Assembly (NCBI GenBank): GCA_029747015.1
Contig: JAKOGI010000001.1
Coordinates: 3,341,001-3,405,000, forward strand
Origin: Carnegiea gigantea
Lineage: Eukaryota > Streptophyta > Magnoliopsida > Caryophyllales > Cactaceae
Length of the DNA: 64,000 nucleotides
Reading direction: 5' to 3'
Of this stretch, positions 12,027 through 23,028 are shown in pieces. The position numbers and the translations under genes were made by a program. Positions within the stretch are counted from its first letter, which is position 1. Every line of letters starts with the position of its first letter. The notes under the pieces are model-generated. The model did not search any database, had not been told where the DNA came from, and saw only the letters and a list, made by a program, of their open reading frames with translations.

Positions 12027-14465
12027 CTAAAATGATTTACCTTGTCTAATCAACTCTAGTTGAGGTCTTCAAAATTCACCTTATATTGAGTTAGCTACCT
12101 CAAATAAAAATCGGTTGTTCTAAATTAACCTAATTTTTAATTGGCTAAAGTACTGACACGTTGAGTTCGAAACTCAACCTAAATATTAGCCATGTGCATT
12201 GTACAAACAATTTTAGTTAGGATTCTTTCTAACACGTACTTCTCATCATAATGGTTTGCTATTTATAGTTATCAAACTAATTTGTGCTTAAACAACCCAC
12301 TATATTATAGTTTAGGTAAAATTATAACAAAATTAATACTAAATGACACTTAAAACCAAAAGAAAAACAAAACATAGGAGACAACTGAAAATCTTCTTAT
12401 ATTGTTAAAATGATTTCTTCGTAATACATTAGCAACCTAATTTAAATTTTAAGTTTCTCAAGTTTGATAAACGTTGACTTTTAAGTAATTGGACATAGTC
12501 TACCTTGATAACTATTGCTATTCTTGTATACTTGAGAAGACACTCAACATCCACGTGTTCTAAAAGCTCCTCAACACACAAAAGATTAATTAATTTGTTC
12601 CTTTTTTTTTAAAAAAAAAAGGAGAATAGCTGGGTGAGATTTCTCAATACTTAGCCTAACGAGATGGCAAGGCGGCACATGCAGAGGAGGCACAGGAGAG
12701 GGGGAAGTTACCTAACCCACCAACAGCCATGTGGTATTATTATTATTAACCATACAACTGGAGTGGATCATCTAGAAAAACCAACCTTAATGACCATATG
12801 ACTATATATGAGGCAAGTGAGCAAATCAGTTATCAAATTGAATTTATACAGAGTTTGCCTTTGATTTGTTCTTTTGCACCTTATGAATCATCAATTCTAA
12901 TCAAGATAAACATTGAACATGATACTTAATTTCACACCTCATGTTAAAATCAGAAGCATTTATTATGGTGCGAAGAACTTACAACGCCTAGTTGCAATCA
13001 CCAATGGGACCATGAAACAAGACAATACTCCCAAACAAATAAAAGCATATTTATGTTAAATACTGGGTAATCGGACATGTACATGTGTTCTGATGTTAGT
13101 ATGTGTGTTCAGATGTGAAAAGCAAGACAAACGTGCTCCAACAACAAAAAGAAAAGAAAAGGTAAGATTATTTTCTTAATTCACGAATCTATGGATAGAA
13201 TTAGTCTCTCTTTCAGTAGAAATGTTAGCAAATGTAAGATTACTCATATCTGGATCTCTCTGAACCTCGCTGAAGGTGAACCCACAATTAGATTAATTAA
13301 AACACGGTTGAACACAACTACTTAGTTCACATCTAAATGGAACGCTTGACAAGGCAGGTTTAGTACAAGCGCGCAATGGTAATCTTGAAGTTTAAATCTG
13401 AACATTATTGTCACTTATGCTTCAAATTTATAACCTTTAGCTTTTGTTGGAAACAAAATTAAGTTGTATAAGATAGCCCATCTAGAAATTCCATCATCTA
13501 CTGAGATATAGCTAAGAAGGAAAAACTAGACGTATTCAAACTCAATGTTTTCTTGATGAAGTAACTCAAATGGCACTAAACCACCGTTCTGCCAAAAACA
13601 AGGCTGAATATTCGTTGTTATCCCAAAGTTAAATGAGGAAAGATCCACGCAGGTGTAGAAGTCGGCAACTTAATTGGTGAATCCTATTCTTATCAGACGT
13701 TAGAAGATTCCACACGTACGCCATTCATCACGCAGAAATTAGATTTACGGTTTTACGCCCCATTTTAATTAGGTGGTGTAGAAGAACCTGTTTGGTTGAA
13801 TTTCACAGAAAGCGCATAGAAGGTGCGGGAGACAACGAGGAGTGTGCCGCGTAACCAAACAGAGCTTAGGCGAAGTAGTCGTGGCCACTCCGTGTAGAAT
13901 TCGGTTGGCCGTTGCAGAAGAACCTTAGCTATCAAAGGGTGAGGCTACGTGACCCAATCAGGTTGCGAAACGTGGCAGTGGTGCCTCTCATGTGAATCAT
14001 TTTCTGTCACACTGCTACGCTAATCAATTGCCACAACTTTATTGGCCAACTCGTCCGTTCTTTTTTATGCTTTGTTTTAATATATATATAAATAAGTGTT
14101 TATACAATAGTACACCACAACGACCTCGACTAATTAATGATATTATTCGTCTGGATCAAATGAGATGCGTTAACTAATGAAACTCTTGCCAACGCCCCTT
14201 TTCCATTCGTCTTTTTTTGGCAATTCTAATTAGAAATCCTTTTTTTTGGGTTACAATAATAAACTTTTAGTGTGGATTTAACTTATATCAGATTTGAAAA
14301 GATTTACGTGTTAGCGGTCTTATCTTTATAGATATTACTATTTATATAGAGAGAGGAAAAAAAGAGTTGGTATTATTGAAAAGCTGATTAGATAGCCTTT
14401 GAGAGGTAAAAGCTCAATGTGCAAGGAGGTTTTCAGTCTTAATTATCAATTTAACCTGTCCTTAA

Positions 14466-15090
14466 TGGGCAAATAGGTCACTGTAACTTTCCTAAATATG
14501 ATCCAATAACTTAAAAAAAGAGGCCTAATTGTAGATTTATTGCAAGCTCGCTCACATTGCCAACGTGGCAGCAAAACGTTGGCTTCTGCTGTCCACACAC
14601 AATATTCGGATGCTCACTCTTACCAGTTGTATACGAAAGTGGTACGCCCAAATTCACAAAGCTGTCAAGTCCATAGAGGTTGTATGTCTCTTCGCGACCC
14701 ACCCAAAAAAAAAAAAAAAAAAAACCTTAAAACAATGCTGGATGTGGTAGGATCGCAAGTAACACCCGTCAATTTTAAGTGCAGGATCATTGTACTAAAG
14801 ATCATGATTCCGACAGCCTACCATATCAATCAGATAGTTATGTACCTTCTGAGGTCATATGGTCCAATACATTGGCCTAACTTAATTTAGCCTATTTTGA
14901 AAGGGCCACCAAGTCCCTGTACTTTTCCTAGATATGATCCAACAGGCCAGCCCAACATAGGTTTTATCAAGGCCCAACTTACTTTAAAAAAAGTATTGCA
15001 AGCTTACTTACATTAATTTAAAAAAGGCCCACATTCCCGAAGATGGCTAGTCCATACTCCATAGAGGTTGGATGTGTCATTTCATGCATG
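14466..15090. repeat. Degenerate local duplication
   Basis: The segments 14466-14700 and 14895-15090 share several blocks in the same order. These are GTCACTGTAACTTTCC with AATATGATCCAA, versus GTCCCTGTACTTTTCC with GATATGATCCAA; then TATTGCAAGCT(C/T)..CTCACATT; then GTCCAT..CATAGAGGTTG(T/G)ATGT. This suggests two copies of one non-coding repeat about 430 bp apart. An A-run at 14705-14723 separates them, so the unit may be a decayed retroposon. Confidence 0.5.
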
Positions 15091-15683
15091 TGCACTTCTT
15101 GGAAAAGCTCTTTATCTGAATGTTCATAAACAGACAGGAGCCAAGGTCAAAGAGTCTCAAGAGCAACGATATATTTAACTAATAAATGAGGCTTGTTTTA
15201 AAAGAGTTTAGATATTTGGATAAATTTTCGCATTGGTTTAACAAGATAAATCATTTTTGGTGTTGTGAACATTTTGATTGGAGACCCTTGAGTACCAAAG
15301 GAGACCTAAATCAAAACAGACGGTCAAAAAAAGGTGACCCATATTCTTAAAAAATATGTGGTATAATTTTTGTTTAGTTTTATATAAAGTCATAGAGAGA
15401 TCAAACGTATACTCCTATAGATCGTAGGAGAATAAAGTTAATATCAAATTACCATACAATTGTCCGTAGATGTATCATTCGATGTTATACAAATCACAAG
15501 GTTTCCTTCAAAAATTAAAAAATGAAAAAAAAAAAAAACACAAACTTGCGACGACTTTGCAGGTTCCATGCCTCTGCAAGCAGAGCCAATAATATTCCGA
15601 TCCGATGGCCACCAAATTGGAAATAAAATGCCCAACAAGAGCAAGTTTCATTGGGACGAATCAATTGAGTCGAAAAAAGACCC

Positions 15684-15926
15684 ATGTACCCTCTTGCAAG
15701 ATGTTCCGCAGCCCCCAGGGTTGGTGGAGCCTGCAGATTTCAGGTCGAATCATCAAGGGCATTTCCGTCACGTGGTAGCAATTCTTCTCGTGTAGTAGCC
15801 GTCACCACTACCAACGCCTGGTCAGCCCACTTGACTTTCAAGTCGCCGCAACCATTCATCACTCCTTCTCCTCGCTGTATACCTGGGTGTAGTGGAGCAG
15901 AAGGAGATCTTCGTAGTCCAACCAAA
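15684..15926 (+). other. In-frame N-terminal extension upstream of APT ATG
   Basis: From an ATG at 15684 the reading frame stays open for 81 codons straight into the APT start at 15927. The extension is rich in Ser, Arg, Pro and Ala with few acidic residues, as expected of a chloroplast transit peptide. Arabidopsis APT1 is known to have a longer chloroplast-targeted form and shorter cytosolic forms. Whether transcription starts upstream of 15684 in this plant cannot be told from sequence, so the APT entry uses the conserved inner start. Confidence 0.45.
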
Positions 15927-18900
15927 ATGGCTTTTGAGTCCGAAGATCCCCAGGATGATCGAATTGCAAGAATTGTTTCTACTATTCGAGTGATCCCAAA
16001 TTTCCCCAAACCTGGTATGGTTTTGATTTTCTTCGGAATCAAGCTCTCCTTCGTTGGTTTAATTTCTTTTGCATGTTATCTTTGATGGGTTTTTGTTTAT
16101 TTTGTTGGTGGGTCTTTGATGAAATCTGATTTGGGTGTTGGCAGGGATTATCTTTCAGGATATAACTACTATGCTTCTGGATCCAAAAGCATTCAAGGAC
16201 ACCATTGATTTGTTTGTTGAAAGATACAGTGAGAAGGGCGTCTCTGTTGTTGCAGGTAACCGTGTTTCTGCTTAGTCACTTAGTTATATGGTTATGTAAC
16301 ATTGATGGGGAACTTTGGGTAGTATGCTAAGAGACTTCATTACTCTGCTAAGAGACTTCATTACTTCACTTGTACTGGATTGCAACTTGTGTTATTGGCC
16401 CATGATAATTTCCTCTGTGATGCCATATGTTCTGTCTGCCCAAAGTGGCTGTGCTATCTAGATGATGAAATGAGTCGAGACAGGTTGTAGGACCGGTCAA
16501 CTAGTTGGGGGGGGGGGGGGGGGAGAGCAAATTTGAAAACCCAAATCAGGAAAGCTAGCGTTAGTGTCTGCTAGAGTAAAGGTTGTGACTTGTTGAGTGT
16601 TGATCTGGTTATTGTTTTCTAAATTCTATACCAATTACCAAAGATGATTCTCTGTGAGATAAACTAATAGGTTGGAGTATAACATTAGTTGTTAACATGA
16701 CAAATTCATGACAGAAGCTGTAAGGTCAGGGATTTTAGAAAAGGCGTGTATGATAAATGTGCTTGATTAAGGCTCAAACCTAACCCCAAGGCTGTACAAA
16801 CCCAAGAGCAAGTCACCTATGCCTACTCAGACCTGGGCTGGGATGGAATCATTTTCTGGCCTAGTAGTTGTAGACATTTTGTACATGTTAAGAAGTAATA
16901 TTAATTCATGGATAAGGGATTTTAGCATCTACGCATAATGTGGTAGCATACACTGGAAATAGGCCAAATAGCCAGTGATATATGGTTTAAATACCTGCCG
17001 AAGAGGAGTTGGACAGGTGGCCAACACTCCACAAGTCCTCCCCCCCCCCCCAACCTGGGTTCAAACCTGGGGGAGCACAATTCTGCCTTTGTACAATTGT
17101 GTGTGGGAGGTTTGTGGGCCTGGGTTTTAGTCTGGGCTTTGACATTCCCCCTCCCCTTGGCCGTTCAGGTCCACTGGGTACCTCTGAGATAGGGACCAGT
17201 GGGCTGGGCCCGCTTATCCTTGTAAAAAAAAAAAAGAAAAGAAAAAATATATGGTTTAAATACCTGTATCTTTCCACTGCCACTAGGCTTTTCAGAATAA
17301 AACTTGGGACAATGGCTGTAGACAGGTGGAATATAGTGGAATGAAGATGCATGCATGATGCATGTGGTCATAGTAGTTCAATGTTGAATATCTACACATA
17401 GACAGGCAGGATTTTCATCGTTGTTTCCTGAAATTCTACTGGTTGCTTGACATACGTTGATGTTCATGTATATTACCTCTGATCAGCTTACCATTTGATT
17501 GCTTAAGTTTTGATTGAGCCTGTCTTGGGTGAGACTGCCTCACCTAAAAACAATGTGAAGTGAAAAGGTGTTTGGGGCATGTAATAGCTCTAAGTGCAAA
17601 AACTTCAGTTTCATGAAATAATTTGTGTGACGGTCTCATTCAAGAATTAGCATTTTGACTTGACAGTGGAGACAATTGATGATTGAAGGCTGCAGTACTC
17701 TCATAGATGAATGTGTATACTTTGAATAAACGAATGTAAAATGGGTTATTGAGAATATTGCTTATTGTACCATTTATTTTATTTCTTCTGACTGCTATGA
17801 TGAATTCATATGTTGCAGATTTTATAAGAGTTTTCATATTTATAGGCATTGGAAAATGTTTTGTGTATTAGCGTGTCTTTCAACTTCCATTGTATGCCCT
17901 GACGTAGGAGGCCTACTGCAGGTATTGAAGCGAGAGGGTTCATATTTGGTCCTCCCATTGCCCTGGCCATTGGAGCAAAATTTGTTCCATTGAGGAAACC
18001 TGGGAAACTGCCTGGTATGTATCCTGCAATTTTTCTCATTCATGATATTTGGAAGTACCAAAGCATTGCTTGCAGCATTCTTTACCATTGCTTGGCCTTT
18101 AGGTTTTTGGATGTTTGCATAGCATTGCAGTGTCATTCCTTCCCCCTTTCCTATCTTCAACTACCAATTGACAGCAATGATGGCATTACAGGACACACTT
18201 AGAACATCTGTACATGAGACTTTCGCAAGTCCAAAGCATAGCTCCTTCTACCTAATTTGTCTGCAAAGTTGTAAACCCTGATTATGTAGGGCATTGACTT
18301 GTAATATCTGGCCATCTATCAAATTCATTGCGGGGATGTCAAGGTGGAGAATTCTGTAAGGGAAGTTGCAATTTCATGCGTGCTGATCATGTGCCAAGGA
18401 GTCCCATGTCTTATGTGAAGGAAAATTTTACACCTTTTTAACCTGCCCGTGTACTTTTTCCTTGCTGAACGTTGTTCTATCTGTCTGAGAATTGTTTGAC
18501 TGTGGAAATAGTATGGCCAAGGGCTATGGGCTGCGGCTAATTGAGTTGCTACAATCCCCCCCCCCCCCAAAAAACACAAAAGAAGGGGAGTGATAAGAGT
18601 CTGTTGATGTCACATTCTTTCTTGTCAAAGTTGTGGGAAGAAGACTCAACTATGTACACTGGTATTTTTGTTGCAAGTCTAGAATCTAGATTGAGGTGCT
18701 TTATGTCTGTGTTAGCAACTGTATTTGCTTGGTCTCTTGACATTTTATTAACCACTGAGCGTGAATCAACAGGGGAGGTTATTTCAGAAGAGTACTCATT
18801 GGAATATGGAACAGACATAATGGAGATGCATGTTGGTGCTGTAGAAGCTGGAGAACGTGCCATAATTATTGATGATCTCATTGCTACTGGAGGGACACTC

Positions 18901-19757
18901 TGTGCTGCCATTAAGCTACTTGGTAAAGCTTTTGTTTTAAAAATTGTTGGACATGAAAGTGGTTCTGGTTTCCTTGGCTACTTTTTTTTATGAGGTTGAT
19001 TGCTCATGATGATTTGAACTGGGAAATTTCCAGTAGTGTTCAATGCACGGAAGAATTTATTACTGGCATAAATCGTTGACATATATATTTCCAAACAAGG
19101 TTTAACTTACATGTCATAAAATGGTTAATCAACCTGAGTTCTCAGTCTCATGAATATGCTCTTAATTGTATGTATTGGTTGAATTGCAGAGCATGTTGAA
19201 GCGGAAGTTGTCGAGTGTGCATGTGTTATAGAATTGCCTGAACTAAAGGTAAGGCCAATTGGATTCACTGTCAGTGACTGTCAGAGTGTGGCCTATTTTA
19301 CATTTCTGAAAATTGAAGCATCCTTCGGAATTTGGATGATTTGTTTGAGGATGTAATTTTCACACAGGCCTCATTATCTTTTGGTTTACTTATGTGCGAG
19401 GGCACACACATGCATGCATACATGTACTGAGCATGTAGTGAACGTAAGGTATTCCAATTTGCACAAGCTTAGTAATTCTCGATATTTGTGAAATCCCTTG
19501 GTAACAAAAACACTTTTGGAACATAATGATATTTTCTGGTAGCCAGAGCTCAATTTATCCGGTCCAAAATCCCCTCGGTTGAGATTCTACTGAAGGGAAT
19601 GCTGCGTCTGCATTTATTGTCAAAACTAAACGGCATATTTGCATTTTATTAGATTAAATATCATGTGTGCATATTTAATGAGCTGTCATCTGGCTTCTTG
19701 CAGGGCCGAGAACGCTTAGGTGGCAAGCCTTTATTTGTTCTTATAAAATCAGCTTGA
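15927..19757 (+). CDS. APT1: Adenine phosphoribosyltransferase
   Basis: Salvages adenine (and, in plants, cytokinin bases) with PRPP to give AMP or the nucleotide and pyrophosphate. Six exons, all GT-AG, join in phase: 15927-16014, 16145-16255, 17922-18014, 18773-18922, 19190-19248 and 19704-19757, giving 184 residues, the usual length of the cytosolic enzyme. Family blocks in order: [18 protein letters not shown] at about 20-37, [17 protein letters not shown] at about 63-79, and [12 protein letters not shown] at about 87-98. Next come [11 protein letters not shown] at 102-112 (flexible catalytic loop) and the PRPP-binding motif [12 protein letters not shown] at 128-139. The chain ends [18 protein letters not shown] then FVLIKSA. 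The upstream in-frame ATG at 15684 could give a plastid form. Intron 2 contains a SINE. Every catalytic block is present and no frame break was found, so the gene looks functional. Confidence 0.95.
16998..17246 (+). mobile_element. tRNA-derived SINE in APT intron 2, with perfect 20-bp target duplication
   Basis: The head GGACAGGTGGCCAACACTCC resembles a pol III A box and GGGTTCAAACCTGG is the B box, roughly 45 bp apart as in tRNA-derived SINEs. The body ends GGCCCGCTTATCCTTGT and an A-rich tail. The 20 bp at 16978-16997 are repeated exactly at 17247-17266, the mark of L1-type target-primed insertion. A second copy of the family lies at 47307 onward. The insertion is in the sense orientation, between the branch-site-free ends of the intron, and does not touch exons. 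Confidence 0.88.
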
Positions 19758-20113
19758 TGGACTCCAAACCTTGGAATATAACCTCAGCCATTCCTGCTGT
19801 GGACATTGCGAGCTTCCTCTTTGCACCTCGAAAGGTGACAGTACAGGAAGAGGTTTGGTTGCGATGGTGGTGTGTTGTATTATCTTCTTTCTTAAAAATA
19901 TGGATGCCATTGTTGGCTACTTGGCTTAAAATAAGACTCAAGAGGTTTGTTGTGAGATTATACTTCTTCGTACACACCAGCTGCCTGCGGTATACAAGGA
20001 TTTCCAGATTGTCTTTGTCGTAGAGCTTTTGAGTGATTATTGTGAAGCTGGAAACAATTGCACTTCTATTCTTATGGTTATTCAAGAGCATGTTTCGGTG
20101 AGGATCTTTTAGA

Positions 20114-20144
20114 GATCATTGGTTTTTACTAAAAACCAATGATC
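20114..20144. repeat. Perfect 15-bp palindrome with 1-nt spacer
   Basis: The arm GATCATTGGTTTTTA at 20114-20128 is followed by C, then the exact reverse complement at 20130-20144. It lies about 360 bp downstream of the APT stop. Because it lacks a T-run and any nearby pol III or bacterial-type context, a terminator role is not implied. It may be a fold-back remnant of a small transposon. Confidence 0.85.
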
Positions 20145-21170
20145 ACTAGAAATTATTGGCTTGGAAGTCATGTTTGAATTCATTTCATGGTGTTTTTGAA
20201 GACAAATGGGGCGATCTTGAAAAACGATCTTGAAAAACCTTTAACATGGCCAATTTGTGAATTGTTCATGCGGCTAGAAGTGAGCACAGGCGCACAGCTG
20301 GGTATTCTCCCAGGAACCCTGCAAAAGAAACAGGAATCAGTTATTATTTTGTGTATCTCATCAATAACATAAGGCGAACATGGTGGGTATGATAATGTAT
20401 ATCATATACCTGGGAGTGTGTATTCCTCCTGCCCCCCCAAACACACACGCACGCGCGCGCACACACACATATATATATGTATATATTTCTCAACGTATAT
20501 GTGTTATATAAACAATTTTTAATATATGATGCCGTTGTGACTTATGAGGGTGTATACTCGTGGGCGTATAATACAGACTTTGGGCATATTGTATGTAAGA
20601 AGCAATGGGGCATGTTGAAGATCTACTTGAATGATTTTTTATTAATTTTTTTTTTTTGAACATATATATTGCTTTTATCCTATGCGTGACATAAACTCCA
20701 CTAAGGAGCTATTCCCTGTTATTTTAGCCACTATCTCCCTACGCATGGAAGATATATCCCATGGTGAGTCTTGTATAGGACCCTTTGCATTCATCTCCCA
20801 CGTATTGAGACAAGTGTTTTATATTATATTTTTTACAAGTGTCATAATTCTATTGGTGGTTATGACATTATCTACATTTGGTTTGTTTTATCTTTCAATA
20901 TGTATACAACTCTTTTTTGTTTTTTCTTCTTTTGGACAATGCACAAGACCTTGCATCTTCTCTCTAATCAATTATTTAGAAATGTTATTAATATATGTTT
21001 ACTAGCATATGAAAATTGGCATGCACATAAACCTAAAAAATACACATATGAATGAATGCAAAAAGTATTTAACTAATAAAATAAATCTTAACAAGGAAAA
21101 CAACATTGTTGACTAAGTATATTGACATGTTGTCTAACTCAACCCTTGCATCGCAAGAAGAATAATTATA

Positions 21171-21226
<56 letters not shown>

Positions 21227-22780
21227 CAACTCATCTTAGGCATAAGCTAGGCCCGTTAATTTGTAGGAAATTGTCTGACATTTTAACCTTATTTAATACT
21301 CTCGTCTAGGGCTTTATGAATGAACGGGTAAATACAGCATTTTATACGTTAGGAATTGAACAAAATATGAAATTTTCATGGAAAGTTCACCGACCTTTCT
21401 TTCACCTGCATTGATGCAGGTATAAAGGATGCGTTTCATAAATTTGCAGTGGGACTTTGGAGGGGAGAAAGAAGTTCATTTAACGATTCTAAGAGAGAAA
21501 AATTATCTTTAAAAAGTTATTTCTGTCTACATACACATGATCAATAAAATAAAAACAATTTCAAATTTATTATGATGATCATTCTATACATGGCAAAAGT
21601 ACATCGTCGCATCAATTTTATGATTGAGTCGTGGTGGTTTCCACTTCGTGGTTATAATGCAAAGAAAGCTGAGATATACAATATTACAATAACATCACCG
21701 CTTTTTAATGTGGATCCCGCTTTTATGGGGTCATATATCCAATATTAACTAATTATAAAATACAAATTCTTTCCATTCCATGCAAAATTTTTGTAACTAA
21801 AAAAAAAAGTTCTAAATTAAAGGATCTATTCATTTTAACATATAGAATTATTAGCATACTACTTCCAATTTTTATCGCTTTAGATACTTATTGTTGACTC
21901 TCATTGTTTCTTATCATTTATAACAACTTCTTTAAAATATGTTTACAACTGTTTATTGCTTTGAACTATTCCTAATGACTCCTGATTTACCATTAAGGCC
22001 GTGTTCGACAATAAGTTTTAGGTAGCGTTTAGTGTTTTGACCAAGTCAATACACTAATCAGTTAATTTTTAATGTTCGATAACCTAGCATTTTGAGTAGT
22101 TTTCCAAGTATCGTCTAGCATTTTAAGTAGTGCTTTTAAAAAGCTAACAGTATTAGCTTTTGACATTCAAAAGTAGCGCTTTATATTTTTTGGTCAAAAT
22201 AATATCTTTTAGAAATTATCTATATCTTTTTTGTCAATTTACATTAATCAGACAACATAATAGCTAAATTTACCGAACACATTTATGTGAACCGCTCATT
22301 TAAACAGCTTTCTGCTATCAGCTACCTAAAAAACTATCTGCTACTTAAAAAAATTATCCGCTATCTGAACCACTATCTGCTACCTAAATAGCTAATTTTA
22401 TCAAATAAGATCTAAATCTTGTCACTCCTTATGATTTCATATCACTCCTATACGTCATACGACTTACCATCAGTTTTAACTTTTAACCGTTTAAAGTATT
22501 AGCATCTAAAACTTTCATGATTACTATTACGTTTTTTTAATCCTAAGATGATTACCATGCTTTGATACAAATTGAATTTGCAGACTCGATTTTAGTAACA
22601 GTTAATTTTTTTAAAAAAAAAACGTTGAAGGCACAATGTATTACTGCACACATGGCACAAAGCTGATGGTTAAGCATAAAATATTAGAAATTTTGTACGT
22701 TTGGTTGGTTGGTAGTTTCACAAAGCCGTATCCTTCTTAGAAAAAACCTTTAACCGCCACTCCTCCAACCTCCAAAACCC
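20145..22780. other. Intergenic region with microsatellites
   Basis: No gene found. It contains a mixed CA/CG/TA microsatellite at about 20445-20490 and an AT microsatellite at 21173-21224. A possible MITE is described separately. Frames at 20477-21055 are AT-rich and have no support. Confidence 0.5.
22005..22425 (-). mobile_element. Possible hAT-like MITE (diverged)
   Basis: The left end AGGCCGTGTTCGACAATAAG and the right end (reverse complement ATCTTATTTGATAAAATTAG) are weakly inverted-repeat. The right arm carries several copies of the word CTATCTGCTACCTAAA and close variants. Resemblance to the other TTTGATAAA-ended MITEs in this window is suggestive only. Confidence 0.35.
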
Positions 22781-23028
22781 TTAAAAAAAAAAAAAAAAAA
22801 AAAAACCACATCGTCGTGCATAGCCGGCTACAAAAAATTAAAGACAGAACTCACAAGAATATATTTTTCCAGAAAATCGGATTTCTGGGCAAGAAAAGTA
22901 AGAATTCATGGATACATAAGAGAAATTTCTATACACGCTTTTGTTTAGATTATTACTCACATTTCACTGCTGTCTCCTTTCTTTTTGGAAAAATGAATTA
23001 AAAAACCCTGAAGTCCAAAGATCGTGCA

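Larger units (their letters stand above)
10700..15683. other. Non-coding interval between ZAT10-type gene and APT
   Basis: No gene could be assembled on either strand. It contains a hAT-like MITE and an old local duplication (listed separately), a T10A10 palindrome at about 12601-12620, and ordinary AT-rich sequence. Short frames at 10881-11207, 13992-14177 and 14540-14890 lack support. Confidence 0.5.

Noticed and set aside
15740..16042. Minus-strand frame opposite APT exon 1
   Set aside because: Antisense shadow of the APT first exon and its extension.
18541..18993. 150-codon frame read as a separate gene
   Set aside because: It is APT exon 4 plus flanking intron read in frame; the splice sites at 18771 and 18923 define the real exon.
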